Assembly (NCBI RefSeq): GCF_004798705.1
Contig: NZ_CP039290.1
Span: 2,046,001 to 2,110,000, forward strand
DNA length: 64,000 nt
Source of the DNA: Arthrobacter sp. PAMC25564
GTDB taxonomy: Bacteria; Actinomycetota; Actinomycetes; Actinomycetales; Micrococcaceae
Reading direction: 5' to 3'
Position numbers and translations under genes: made by a program. Positions 16,809 through 24,182 of this stretch are shown one piece after another; positions within the stretch are counted from its first letter, which is position 1; every line of letters starts with the position of its first letter. The notes under the pieces were generated by a model. The model was not told where the DNA came from. It saw nothing but the letters and a program-made list of their open reading frames with translations, and did not search any database.

Positions 16809-17147
16809 ATGACTATTGATGTGAACGCCGCCGGGTTGCTCGCGCAAGTAATTCCGACGCTCTTGGTGATCCTTGCCCTGGAGGATAGGCTTTCGCCTTC
16901 CAAGATTTCGCGAGACAAGTGGCGCCGCGGACTAACGGTCTGGCGAGAACGCATCGTCGCCTGGAACCTGGTGGGGCTCGCCCTTTGCTTGGCTATAGTC
17001 GTCACCCAATTGGACAATTTTTTGGTCAACCTCTTCATCCTTGCGGGCGTGCTCCTCTTACTCGGGGTGCTCTTCGTGCTCTTTGCCGGCATGTTCGGGC
17101 GAGAAGAGGAAGAACATCTAACCCGGACCGCCGATGCGACCGAGTAG
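16809..17147 (+). CDS. Membrane protein moron in reverse orientation
   Basis: 112 residues with about three hydrophobic segments: AGLLAQVIPTLLVILAL near the start, VAWNLVGLALCLAIVV, and LVNLFILAGVLLLLGVLFVLF, then an acidic tail (GREEEEHL). It is the only plus-strand gene inside the minus-strand lytic block, diverging from the Rep-like gene and converging on the methyltransferase fragment, so it should have its own promoter and could be expressed in the lysogen. Unknown function; superinfection exclusion or a host-fitness role is a reasonable guess. Confidence 0.75.
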   Translation: MTIDVNAAGLLAQVIPTLLVILALEDRLSPSKISRDKWRRGLTVWRERIVAWNLVGLALCLAIVVTQLDNFLVNLFILAGVLLLLGVLFVLFAGMFGREEEEHLTRTADATE

Positions 17148-17152
17148 CGATC

Positions 17153-17356
17153 TCATGCAGCAGTGAGGGTGTCGGCCATGCAGGCGACGAGGTCGCGGGC
17201 GGCTGGTGGAGTGACAGCGTTGCCTGCTTGCATGGTGCGTTCCTTCATGGTGCCGAGGACGGTGTAGTCCTTGGGGAAGTCCATGCCCCACATCTGTTCG
17301 TGCGGCTGGATCATCCGAAAGGCGACGTAGGCGACGTCTTGCTCGGTGTGAGTCAC
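17153..17356 (-). CDS. Short protein matching only the C-terminal end of a cytosine methyltransferase
   Basis: 67 residues from a GTG at 17356 that overlaps the preceding stop (GTGA). It reads FRMIQPHEQMWGMDFPKDY then QAGNAVTPPAARDLVACMAD, closely parallel to the last 70 residues of the methyltransferase at 17804-19465 (FRMLEPYEISAGMAFPKSY, QAGNAVTPPAARDLFIVAAL). Motifs IX-X are present, but there is no SAM-binding or catalytic part. It is either a remnant of a second methyltransferase or a separate subunit. Confidence 0.7.
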   Translation of the reverse strand: MTHTEQDVAYVAFRMIQPHEQMWGMDFPKDYTVLGTMKERTMQAGNAVTPPAARDLVACMADTLTAA

Positions 17357-17745
17357 GAGGCCGTGATGGTTGCCGCTGGTCCTTCTCTTCCAGCTCGGTC
17401 ATCTTTGGTCCTTTCTTGTTTGGCACGGCGGCGCCGGCCGCGATGTAAATGGATTAGCCCGGGAGTACCGTTAGCCAAGTAGTCTCTGGAGCTCGCAGAA
17501 AGCGGATAACCATGGCCTTGTTCCAGTTCGTTGTTCACGGAGTCCTTGAAGTTGATGCGGACGATCTCGGAGTGGCTGCCGCGAACTCTCTGGCCGGGAG
17601 TGACAACCCTGAAGCGGCCGGATTTGAAGCAGGGCACGCGTTCCGGCAGAACCCGGCGGCCGGACTTGAGCTGCTCCTCGGGGCCTGTGTTTTGGCCGAC
17701 CTGACTAGCAAGCTTGACGTTCACGGTGCGCACCATACGGTCCAT
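17353..17745 (-). CDS. Hypothetical basic phage protein
   Basis: 130 residues (MDRMVRTVNVKLASQVGQNTGPEEQLKSG). Rich in Arg and Lys, with the segment IHLHRGRRRRAKQERTKDD near the end, so nucleic-acid binding is possible. No family recognised. It starts 58 bases after the methyltransferase stop, with no strong ribosome site, and overlaps the next gene by GTGA. The opposite-strand frame at 17512-17796 looks like a shadow. Confidence 0.45.
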   Translation of the reverse strand: MDRMVRTVNVKLASQVGQNTGPEEQLKSGRRVLPERVPCFKSGRFRVVTPGQRVRGSHSEIVRINFKDSVNNELEQGHGYPLSASSRDYLANGTPGLIHLHRGRRRRAKQERTKDDRAGREGPAATITAS

Positions 17746-17803
17746 GGGTTCGGTGTGGAGGTCCGGCCGATCAGGCTTTCGCCCGACGAGCCATAGGCCG
17801 CGC

Positions 17804-19465
17804 TCAGGCCGCCACCAGTGACCCTGCGTCGGATAGCGATAGTGCTGCGACGATGAACAGGTCCCGTGCGGCTGGCGGGGTTACCGCGTTGCCGGCTTGC
17901 TTGACCTGTTCGCGCTTGTTGCCGGTCATGATGTAGCTCTTCGGGAAGGCCATGCCCGCACTGATCTCGTAGGGTTCGAGCATCCGGAACTCGCAATCCT
18001 CAATTTCCGGCACGGTCCACTCGGTGACGGCGTGGTGCTGGCCGCCTGCGCTGAATGTTCCGAACGGGTCCGTGGTTGGCGCATTTGATGCGGCCAGGTG
18101 CTCGGGGGAGGTGCCGCGCATGGTGGTGATCATGGCGAACCGATCGGTGGTGCTGATCGTTGGGATGGCCTTGGACACCGGGTGCATCTGGCCGTTGCCG
18201 TAGTACTCCATGAGCAGACGGCTGCCCGGCGTCGCGATAAGCGACTGGTGGCCAGCCGTCGTGATGGTCCCCAGCGGCTCCGTGGCAGGCTTGGACATCT
18301 CAGCGCCACTGCCGCGGCTCGAGTTGTTCCGCATGATCAGCGGCAGTGCGAGCAGCCCAGTTTCGTTCCGGGTCGTCTGCGTCCGCATGGGATCACTTGC
18401 AAGCTGTGCCTGCTTCCCTTCCCGGCCTTCCACCGGCACGAGCAGTGACCGTGTGTAGCTGGTCGTCTGGGTCTGGAACGGCTCGGCGTGTACGGGGCTG
18501 ATGATCTCGGCGCCGCGGACGGCATCGATGCTTACTGCTTTGCCGTGGTAGCGCTTGAGTCCGGCCGCGATCCTGGCCATGGTCTTGGGTACGAGCGGCT
18601 TGGTGCGGTCGCCGATGCGCTGGCCGCGCAGTTTCCAATCGATCGCGGAAGCGGCAGGCAGCCAGCCCGGTTCGATGATCGCGTTCTTGCAGCGCGTGTT
18701 GGGGCAGCGGTAGACGTACTGCGCCTTGTAGCGGCCCCAACGGTAGTTCGGGTTCTTCCATGACTGGACGCAGCGCACCGTCTCGTCGCACGTCCCGCAA
18801 TGCGCCAGGGGCATGAGCAGGTCAAAGTTTGGCCGGCGGTTTCCCTTGAGCCAGAACATCACGTACATGCGATCCCTCGACTGGGGCGCGGGGAGTCCGC
18901 CAAGCTGGGCGTGCATCGAGTTCATGTAGACGATGTGGTGCTCGTATCCGAGCGCGTCCATGGCCATCAGCCAGGCGTCGAACATGACCCACTTGGCGGC
19001 GTCCACTACGTTCTCGGTGATGATGAGCTTGTACTTGTGCCATTCGGCGAAGCGGGGCACGTCCCACATGGTGGCGCGGGATCGGTCGGCTGCCTCGTCC
19101 GCGATGGAGTCGCCGAACAGGTCGTGCTGGTTGGTGACGCGCTTCTTGCCCTTAGCGACCGAGTGGTTGGTGCACTCGGGGGATGCCCAGAGAATGTCCG
19201 AGGTGGCGATGTAGCGCGGGTCCGTGATCTGAATGTCCGCACAGACGTGCTCCGTCTCAGGGTGGTTGGCGTTGTGCGTCTCGATGGCCCGGGCCCAGTG
19301 GTTCATGGCCGTCTTGATCGTCACGCCGGGGACTTCCAGCGCGCCGGTGGAGGATCCGCCGGCGCCGCAGAACATGTCCGTGGCGGTCAGCTCGTTATTG
19401 GCCTGCTGCATGAACAGCAGCAGGTCGTCCAGGACGCTCTGGCGCTCAAGTAGTGCGGTGCTCAC
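17804..19465 (-). CDS. DNA cytosine-C5 methyltransferase (Dcm-like) with unusual motif IV
   Basis: 553 residues from a GTG at 19465 overlapping the previous stop as GTGA. Motif I (SAM binding) is DMFCGAGGSSTG near 30-41, motif VI is ENV at 151-153, motif VIII is QSRDRMYVM near 190, and motifs IX-X are QAGNAVTPPAARDL near the end. The catalytic loop reads SPECTNHS with Cys 98, where most C5 enzymes have PCQ. A zinc-like cluster (HCGTCDETVRC, YRCPNTRCKN) is inserted before the target-recognition region. It probably protects phage DNA from restriction. No cognate nuclease is adjacent. Confidence 0.88.
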   Translation of the reverse strand: MSTALLERQSVLDDLLLFMQQANNELTATDMFCGAGGSSTGALEVPGVTIKTAMNHWARAIETHNANHPETEHVCADIQITDPRYIATSDILWASPECTNHSVAKGKKRVTNQHDLFGDSIADEAADRSRATMWDVPRFAEWHKYKLIITENVVDAAKWVMFDAWLMAMDALGYEHHIVYMNSMHAQLGGLPAPQSRDRMYVMFWLKGNRRPNFDLLMPLAHCGTCDETVRCVQSWKNPNYRWGRYKAQYVYRCPNTRCKNAIIEPGWLPAASAIDWKLRGQRIGDRTKPLVPKTMARIAAGLKRYHGKAVSIDAVRGAEIISPVHAEPFQTQTTSYTRSLLVPVEGREGKQAQLASDPMRTQTTRNETGLLALPLIMRNNSSRGSGAEMSKPATEPLGTITTAGHQSLIATPGSRLLMEYYGNGQMHPVSKAIPTISTTDRFAMITTMRGTSPEHLAASNAPTTDPFGTFSAGGQHHAVTEWTVPEIEDCEFRMLEPYEISAGMAFPKSYIMTGNKREQVKQAGNAVTPPAARDLFIVAALSLSDAGSLVAA

Positions 19466-19761
19466 GTGATGTTCCTTCCGGGCGTGTGGTGGTATCCGCG
19501 TGGCGGCATTGGTGTGGCGGGTGCTTCGATGACGATGACTTGTCTGGCGCCGTGTGCGCCGGGGAAGTCGCGGCCTGGTGCGAGGTAGCCTTTGCCGGGC
19601 CCGGTGATGTGGGCGCGGTGGCGTAGGGCTACGGCGTTGAGGTCGTTGACGGCATCGGTGAGGAGTTCCTCGCACTCATCAATGGTCGTGACGGGCGCGC
19701 CGATGACGGGCCAGAACGCTTGGATTGTGTGGGTTGGGGCGGGCTTCTTGCGCTTGCTCAT
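19462..19761 (-). CDS. Hypothetical phage protein
   Basis: 99 residues (MSKRKKPAPTHTIQAFWPVIG). A basic start, a helical middle (CEELLTDAVNDLNAVALRHRAHI) and a Gly/Pro/His-rich tail. ATGA overlap with the gene before and GTGA with the methyltransferase after, so it belongs to the same translational chain. No family recognised. Confidence 0.7.
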   Translation of the reverse strand: MSKRKKPAPTHTIQAFWPVIGAPVTTIDECEELLTDAVNDLNAVALRHRAHITGPGKGYLAPGRDFPGAHGARQVIVIEAPATPMPPRGYHHTPGRNIT

Positions 19762-19943
19762 CGTCGGTCTCTCTTCTCGCGCATCACGTTGAAGATGGCT
19801 TGGTCCTGTGTGGGGTTGCGGTAGGTCTGGCGCGACTTGTCGTCAGCGTCGTCCGCGATCCGGGCGGTCACGTGGTGGTCGCAGTTGCTGTTCATGCAGC
19901 CGAACTGGGATCGGCAGAGAAAGCAGCAGACGTCTGGCCTCAC
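19758..19943 (-). CDS. Small cysteine-rich phage protein
   Basis: 61 residues from a GTG at 19943 overlapping the stop of the thioredoxin-like gene. The N-terminal 22 residues contain CC, C, C and C (VRPDVCCFLCRSQFGCMNSN) plus a CDHH, a possible zinc site. The rest is charged (DDADDKSRQTYRNPTQDQAIF). Similar very small zinc proteins with FNVMREKR-like ends occur in actinophages. Function unknown. Confidence 0.65.
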   Translation of the reverse strand: MRPDVCCFLCRSQFGCMNSNCDHHVTARIADDADDKSRQTYRNPTQDQAIFNVMREKRDRR

Positions 19944-20230
19944 GCGACGTCCGCCCGTTCCGTGATGTTGGCCTTGATGAGGTCCGGATTGAATCCTGAC
20001 CAGTGCTCGTCCCCGTCGATGGTGGAGACGTAGACGACGGGGGCCTGCATGTAGTCGAGTGCCTTGATGAACTTCAGGGCGGTCTCGTCCTGGCTGACAT
20101 CGACCTTGGTGTAGTAGATTCCGGCGCGGTCGAGCATCCGGAATGTTTGGGTGCACTGGACGCAATCTGGCTTCGTATAGACGACCGTGGCGACACCCTC
20201 GCGGGCTTGGATTTCGTGGGCGTGGGTCAT
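19940..20230 (-). CDS. NrdH-like thioredoxin/glutaredoxin
   Basis: 96 residues. The active-site motif is VYTKPDCVQCTQTFRMLD (CxxC), followed by AGIYYTKVDVSQDETALKFIKALDY and the cis-Pro APVVYV; C-terminal WSGFNPDLI matches NrdH's W-GF-P motif. It may supply electrons to the host ribonucleotide reductase during phage DNA synthesis. The start is an ATG at 20230 with GAGAGGAAACC upstream, just after a strong hairpin. Confidence 0.88.
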   Translation of the reverse strand: MTHAHEIQAREGVATVVYTKPDCVQCTQTFRMLDRAGIYYTKVDVSQDETALKFIKALDYMQAPVVYVSTIDGDEHWSGFNPDLIKANITERADVA

Positions 20231-20249
20231 GGTTTCCTCTCAGATGCGG

Positions 20250-20293
20250 CGCCAGTAGTAGTAGGAGGAGCAATATTCCTACTACTACTGGCG
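20250..20293. promoter_or_regulatory. 17-bp perfect inverted repeat before the NrdH-like gene
   Basis: The plus strand has cgccagtagtagtagga (20250-20266) and its exact complement tcctactactactggcg (20277-20293), separated by ten bases (ggagcaatat). On the mRNA it forms a long hairpin 20 bases before the NrdH-like start. No T run follows, so a protein-binding operator or RNA stability element is more likely than a terminator. Confidence 0.7.
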
Positions 20294-20308
20294 TGCGCGG
20301 GCATGAAA

Positions 20309-20330
20309 AAGGCCGCTCGGTGGCGGCCTT
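20309..20330 (-). terminator. Rho-independent terminator after the small membrane protein
   Basis: Stem aaggccgc with gcggcctt around a 6-base loop; on the minus strand it is followed by TTTT. It lies 26 bases downstream of the stop at 20356, so it can end the recombination/SSB transcript before the NrdH-like gene. Confidence 0.75.
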
Positions 20331-20355
20331 GGTGGGGGTAGGTAGTGCGGGTGGG

Positions 20356-20589
20356 CTACTTCAGTGCGCGGCCGAGTGGTCCCTTGAGGATCAGTACGCG
20401 GACCGCGTAGATGGGCAGGACAAGCTGCCAGTACGTAAGCCCCAGTTCCGGGAACCATGCGGCGAAGAACCACCACACGATGAGAACGCGGATCCCGAGG
20501 CCCACGAGCGACCCGAACAACTGCCCGAAGGTATCCATGGTGGAGAGTTTCGGGCGGACAATTTCGGCCTTGATGTATGACTCTGACAT
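20356..20589 (-). CDS. Small phage membrane protein
   Basis: 77 residues with two hydrophobic segments (TFGQLFGSLVGLGIRVLIVWWFFAAW and TYWQLVLPIYAVRVLIL) and a positive tail. It lies between SSB and a terminator. No family recognised; an inner-membrane role such as superinfection exclusion or host modification is only a guess. Confidence 0.7.
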   Translation of the reverse strand: MSESYIKAEIVRPKLSTMDTFGQLFGSLVGLGIRVLIVWWFFAAWFPELGLTYWQLVLPIYAVRVLILKGPLGRALK

Positions 20590-20616
20590 TGGATCTCCTT
20601 GGTTCGTTTGGATTGA

Positions 20617-21147
20617 CTAAAACGGTGGTTCGGAGTCGGGCCCGTTACCCCAGCCGCCGCCGTTGCCGGCGCCTTGCGGGGGCGTGGCCCATGGGTCTTC
20701 CTGTGCGGCGGGCTGATTGCCGCCCCAGTTGCCGCCGCCAGCGTTGCCACTCGATGCCTGGCCGCCGCCTTGGCCGCCGGAGCGCTGCGTCCGGTTCACC
20801 TTGGCGTTCGCGTACTTGAGGGACGGGCCGATCTCGTCAACTTCCAGTTCGATGACGGTACGCTTCTCGCCCTCCTTAGTTTCATAGGACCTGGACTTGA
20901 GGTGCCCGGACACGATGACGCGCATCCCCTTGGTTAGCGATTCGGCGACGTTCTCCGCAGCCTCACGCCAAACCGATGCCCGAAGGAACAGGGTTTCGCC
21001 GTCCTTGAACTCGTTGCTGTTCTTGTCGAACGTGCGCGGGGTGGACGCGATGGTGAAGTTGGCCACCGCGGATCCGGACGGCGTGAACCGCAACTCAGGA
21101 TCGTTGGTTAGGTTGCCAATTACGGTCAAAGTCGTTTCGCCGGCCAT
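20617..21147 (-). CDS. ssb: Single-stranded DNA-binding protein
   Basis: 176 residues. OB fold ([51 protein letters not shown]) up to about residue 110, then a Gly/Asn/Gln-rich linker and the acidic tip DSEPPF that recruits partner proteins. Of phage origin by context, downstream of the exonuclease. ATG at 21147. Confidence 0.95.
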   Translation of the reverse strand: MAGETTLTVIGNLTNDPELRFTPSGSAVANFTIASTPRTFDKNSNEFKDGETLFLRASVWREAAENVAESLTKGMRVIVSGHLKSRSYETKEGEKRTVIELEVDEIGPSLKYANAKVNRTQRSGGQGGGQASSGNAGGGNWGGNQPAAQEDPWATPPQGAGNGGGWGNGPDSEPPF

Positions 21148-21149
21148 GT

Positions 21150-21323
21150 TCAGTAGCTCGTTTCGTTGGTTGCGATGGTCTGGAGAACTTCAACCCATTG
21201 GGCTGCCAGTTCATGTGTGAAGTAGATGTAGTTGCCGCCGCCCATTCGGAGCATGACGCCGAAGTCCGCGATGGGGCTGGCGTGCACCCGCTCGATGGGG
21301 GTTGCGGTGATTGAGATGGTCAT
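21150..21323 (-). CDS. Small hypothetical phage protein
   Basis: 57 residues ([28 protein letters not shown]) with an ATG at 21323 overlapping the previous stop as ATGA and ending 3 bases before ssb. Beta-strand-rich, no cysteines, no membrane segment. Function unknown; position suggests a recombination or replication accessory. Confidence 0.65.
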   Translation of the reverse strand: MTISITATPIERVHASPIADFGVMLRMGGGNYIYFTHELAAQWVEVLQTIATNETSY

Positions 21324-21916
21324 TCGCTGGTCTCCTGGTGGTTGTCTTCTCGTACTGCTGCAAGGATTTTCTGTGCATCCTCGGCGCTGATCTTGTTCGG
21401 GTGGCCCCATGTAGTGCCTATGACTTGCCCTGCCGTGGCGAGCATCTGCTTACTGTCACCGTCGTAACCGGCGGCAGTTAGTGCGTTGGTGATTGCTTGC
21501 CATTGAGCCCGCCACGGCTCGGTAGATGGTTCGGCCAGGACAGCCACAGTGTGCTGCTTTACCTTCTTCTGGCTGATGCGGACAGGGATGGTGAACGGGG
21601 CATCAATGTGGGACATTGCGATGACCTCTACGCCGCCTACCTTTTCGCCCGCGTAGATCACTTCGGGGTTGTTGACCAGCTTCACGGACCGCCCAACCCA
21701 TGCATCCGACTCGACGCCCCACCCGTTAGCGATGATGCGGAGCATTCCCTTTGACGGTTTCCACGGTCGCCCGTCCATGCCGACAAGGTCGACAATGACT
21801 GGCTTGACTGCATCACCTTTGCGCACGGCAGCGATGGTTGCGACGATGGGTGCGCCGGTTAGGTCCGAGGCGTTGAGTTGGTCCGATTTGGCTACAAGAG
21901 CCTTTGAGATGTCCAT
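21320..21916 (-). CDS. Exonuclease-partner protein, candidate ssDNA annealing or binding factor
   Basis: 198 residues from the ATG at 21916 (MDISKALVAKSDQLNASDLTG), two bases after the exonuclease stop. The middle reads KPSKGMLRIIANGWGVESDAWVGRSVKLVNNPEVIYAG, a pattern shared with phage proteins that have a GDD-DdWiGk motif and lie in replication or recombination modules. Not RecT, Erf or Rad52-like by any motif I can see. Paired with a RecE-like exonuclease and SSB, it could fill the annealing role. Confidence in the gene is high, in the role low. Confidence 0.8.
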   Translation of the reverse strand: MDISKALVAKSDQLNASDLTGAPIVATIAAVRKGDAVKPVIVDLVGMDGRPWKPSKGMLRIIANGWGVESDAWVGRSVKLVNNPEVIYAGEKVGGVEVIAMSHIDAPFTIPVRISQKKVKQHTVAVLAEPSTEPWRAQWQAITNALTAAGYDGDSKQMLATAGQVIGTTWGHPNKISAEDAQKILAAVREDNHQETSE

Positions 21917-21918
21917 GA

Positions 21919-22752
21919 CTAGAACACGATCTCCGTTTCTGTGTTGAGCCCAAGCAATTCCTCGGCTCGGTAGATGGCCCACATGGGCAGGCTGATGAGG
22001 TCGGCGTTCGGGTAGCCAGGCCAAGTGCCGGACTCGACGCATTCCCGGTAGATCCGTTTTGCCCGGTCATTGAGTCCGCGGCCGATATCGATGGCTTCCC
22101 AGTCGAGTTCCACCACGGACACGAGATATGGCGCCGTCTTCTCAACCAGCACGAAGTGGAATGGCAGTTCTTCGCCGGTTGCCGCTTTGACGCCGTCGAT
22201 GTAGTGGGCCGCTGACTGGTGATAGCCGAAGTTGTGGGCGGTCTTGCCGAACTCGTTTGGGTCGGCGTTGATCGTCGTCTTGAGGTCCACCAGCACGCCG
22301 GGCTGCCATGCGTCCGGGCGGCACTTGAGCATGAGCCCGTCTTCCTCCCAGAACACGGACTGTTCGGCACGGTGCCCGGTGAATGCGGCCCGTGCGAGCG
22401 GGTGCGCCATGACTGCATCGCGCATAGCCTCAATGCCTGCCCACTCTTTCGGCGTGATCGGGATTAGCCCCTTCGCCTTCGCTTCGTTCGCCGGGATCTT
22501 CCACTTGTTGCCCAGCTTGTCCGGGACGTCGATCACTTCGTGCAGTGAGGTGTCGCCTTCGAGGATGAGGCTGTGCGCGAGTGTCCCGATGTCGTATGCG
22601 TCCTTGTGCACCGGATTGTCGCGCTCCCATTTCCAGTGTGCGGGCGTCCGTGTGGCAAGCGTCTTGAGGCTGGTTGATCCGAGCGCCGGGTCTGCGTGGT
22701 AGTCCTTGTTCGATAGGAGATCGAAGATGCCTAGGCCTGGTGTGTAGCTCAT
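21919..22752 (-). CDS. RecE-like 5'-3' exonuclease (PD-(D/E)XK fold)
   Basis: 277 residues. The nuclease core is visible: GTLAHSLILE near residues 56-65, KCRPDAWQ supplies the Asp, VLVDLKTT the D-x-K, and GYHQSAAHYIDG the downstream Gln motif. It chews dsDNA ends for recombination. First gene of its operon, after the terminator at 22781; ATG at 22752. The neighbouring 198-residue gene probably works with it. Confidence 0.9.
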   Translation of the reverse strand: MSYTPGLGIFDLLSNKDYHADPALGSTSLKTLATRTPAHWKWERDNPVHKDAYDIGTLAHSLILEGDTSLHEVIDVPDKLGNKWKIPANEAKAKGLIPITPKEWAGIEAMRDAVMAHPLARAAFTGHRAEQSVFWEEDGLMLKCRPDAWQPGVLVDLKTTINADPNEFGKTAHNFGYHQSAAHYIDGVKAATGEELPFHFVLVEKTAPYLVSVVELDWEAIDIGRGLNDRAKRIYRECVESGTWPGYPNADLISLPMWAIYRAEELLGLNTETEIVF

Positions 22753-22780
22753 TTGCTCCCCCTAAATGGGCAATAAAAAA

Positions 22781-22795
22781 CCGCCTAGCTGGCGG
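22781..22795 (-). terminator. Rho-independent terminator ending the small-gene cluster
   Basis: Minus strand CCGCC-AGCTA-GGCGG followed by TTTTTT. It overlaps the stop of the 46-residue gene at 22785 and lies 29 bases before the exonuclease start. Confidence 0.85.
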
Positions 22796-22925
22796 TGTCG
22801 CATTCGCAGGTTTCCCCGCGGAGTAGTTGTTCTATTTCGTTGAGGCACCATGCCCCGTTGCCTTTTTGTAGGCTGATCTGGTGCAGCGCCATCAGGTTCC
22901 GCCGCTCAGCCTCACACTCAGGCAT
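22785..22925 (-). CDS. Small hypothetical phage protein (46 residues)
   Basis: An ATG at 22925, one base beyond the previous stop region, opens MPECEAERRNLMALHQISLQ and ends ETCECDTAS. Three Cys and a helical body. It is the last gene of the small-gene chain, with a terminator right at its stop. Not large enough for many gene finders. Confidence 0.65.
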   Translation of the reverse strand: MPECEAERRNLMALHQISLQKGNGAWCLNEIEQLLRGETCECDTAS

Positions 22926-22926
22926 G

Positions 22927-23166
22927 TCAGTACCATGCCTTTCGTTCGGCTTGGGTCATGAACGGGTTGTATTCCTTGTACAGTCCGCCGTGGTAGGCGC
23001 TGGAGTCGCCCGCCAAGTTCCCGGCCTGCCATGCGGACATGAGTGCGTTTTGCATCCACTCCGGAGTCCATGCGGCATGTCCGTCTTCGATGGCGTCAAT
23101 AGCGGCCTTGATGGCATCCGTGGTCACAAACTCGGGCAGGTTTGGGTCAGGCTTCGTCTCGCTCAT
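22927..23166 (-). CDS. Hypothetical phage protein
   Basis: 79 residues (MSETKPDPNLPEFVTTDAIKAAIDAIEDG). Helical, acidic N-terminus, C-terminal YKEYNPFMTQAERKAWY. ATGA overlap with the upstream gene. No family recognised. Confidence 0.68.
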   Translation of the reverse strand: MSETKPDPNLPEFVTTDAIKAAIDAIEDGHAAWTPEWMQNALMSAWQAGNLAGDSSAYHGGLYKEYNPFMTQAERKAWY

Positions 23167-23372
23167 CCGTGTTCGTTCCTTTCGTAGTCGTCGGCCAGCC
23201 CATGCTCCGGGGTGTCTGGCGTGAAGAAGTCGAACTGCTCACCTATGGCAGCGCACTTTTCGCAGTACCAGACATCATCACTACAGTTCGCAGAATTCCA
23301 GGGGTTTGAAAATGATCCGTGAATGGTGGCTGGAACGGGCGCCTTGTGGAGGTTTGAGACACAGCCGCTCAT
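23163..23372 (-). CDS. Hypothetical phage protein with two Cys pairs
   Basis: 69 residues. NCSDDVWYCEKCAAIGEQF has Cys residues that might bind zinc; the C-terminus is acidic (TPEHGLADDYERNEHG). ATGA overlap with both neighbours. No family recognised. Confidence 0.65.
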   Translation of the reverse strand: MSGCVSNLHKAPVPATIHGSFSNPWNSANCSDDVWYCEKCAAIGEQFDFFTPDTPEHGLADDYERNEHG

Positions 23373-23620
23373 CCTTCACCCCGCACAGTTGTGGCGCGGG
23401 CGCGGAGCCATGCGCCCACAAAGATCGGCTGGTCACCCAGTACCGTGTCCGCCGCCTCTTCCAATGCCTCCGCCTTGGCTTCAGCGACTGGTCCGAACCC
23501 GGCAGCGGTCAGGGCTCGTGCGATGCTGGCCGCCTGAGTCTCGTAGGGCAGCGTGTCGCTGGGCATCTGGTATCCGCCCTTGGCGAGTTCCTTGCGGAGC
23601 ACTTCCGTCATCCCGCTCAT
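23369..23620 (-). CDS. Hypothetical phage protein
   Basis: 83 residues from ATG at 23620 (MSGMTEVLRKELAKGGYQMPSDTLPYE). Helical, with QAASIARALTAAGFGPVAEAKAEALEEAAD, a segment type common in actinophage small early proteins. Overlaps the stop of the previous gene by ATGA. Function unknown. Confidence 0.68.
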   Translation of the reverse strand: MSGMTEVLRKELAKGGYQMPSDTLPYETQAASIARALTAAGFGPVAEAKAEALEEAADTVLGDQPIFVGAWLRARATTVRGEG

Positions 23621-23790
23621 GCCGTCTTCCTTTCCCTGATCTGCCGCGCCTGAAGAGCGAAGGTGTGACACATCTGTTTGATCCATGGATCTGGTCCACG
23701 GAAAGCCCTTTGATGGTCACAGAATGCCTGGTATTCGCGGTTGAATGATCGCCGGATCGCTACCCGGTACGTGAGCCATGTGAACCTCAC
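23617..23790 (-). CDS. Small basic phage protein
   Basis: 57 residues from a GTG at 23790 overlapping the previous stop as GTGA (VRFTWLTYRVAIRRSFNREY). Strongly basic and aromatic, which suggests nucleic-acid or membrane contact, but no family is recognised. Confidence 0.6.
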   Translation of the reverse strand: MRFTWLTYRVAIRRSFNREYQAFCDHQRAFRGPDPWIKQMCHTFALQARQIRERKTA

Positions 23791-24182
23791 GCCCCCTCCG
23801 TTGCGGTGATCGCGGCGAGTGTTCCGCAAGGCCACGTCATGCCGTCGTCGTGTTCCCAGTCACACAGCGCACAACCAACCGGACTGCCGTCTTCCATGAC
23901 GGGTACGTGCAACTCCCGCACCCGTTCCAGCGCGGCCTGCTGATCCCGCACCATGGCGAGGAGGGCGGGGATGTCCGTGCGGGCGTGGGCGATGAATGAA
24001 GCCAGTGCCTCAACTTCGGCCATCTCGGAAAAGTGGCCATCCGTCCAAGTGGAGAAATCAACTACCAAATTCCCATTTGGCGCAACAGCAAGGCACATAA
24101 CACCCGCGTATGGCTCTAGTTCCCACGGCCCCTCAGTGGCGGCGTCTGCGCGTGCCTGGATCTGGGCTAGGCGGTCGGTCAT
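23787..24182 (-). CDS. Hypothetical actinophage early protein
   Basis: 131 residues. Opening TDRLAQIQARADAATEGPWEL and the later FIAHARTDIPALLAMVRDQQAALERVREL form a pattern I recognise from many actinophages, usually annotated only as hypothetical. The C-terminus has Cys residues (CALCDWEHDDGMTWPC) that may bind zinc. Unknown function. Confidence 0.78.
   Translation of the reverse strand: MTDRLAQIQARADAATEGPWELEPYAGVMCLAVAPNGNLVVDFSTWTDGHFSEMAEVEALASFIAHARTDIPALLAMVRDQQAALERVRELHVPVMEDGSPVGCALCDWEHDDGMTWPCGTLAAITATEGA

Noticed and set aside
16796..16897. 12-bp repeat taggctttcgcc around the moron start
   Set aside because: Only two copies, one inside the gene; could be chance and no structure follows from it.
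17512..17796. Plus-strand frame opposite the hypothetical gene after the methyltransferase
   Set aside because: Composition (VVHGVLEVDADDLG) is typical of antisense in this genome and the minus frame has coupled overlaps.
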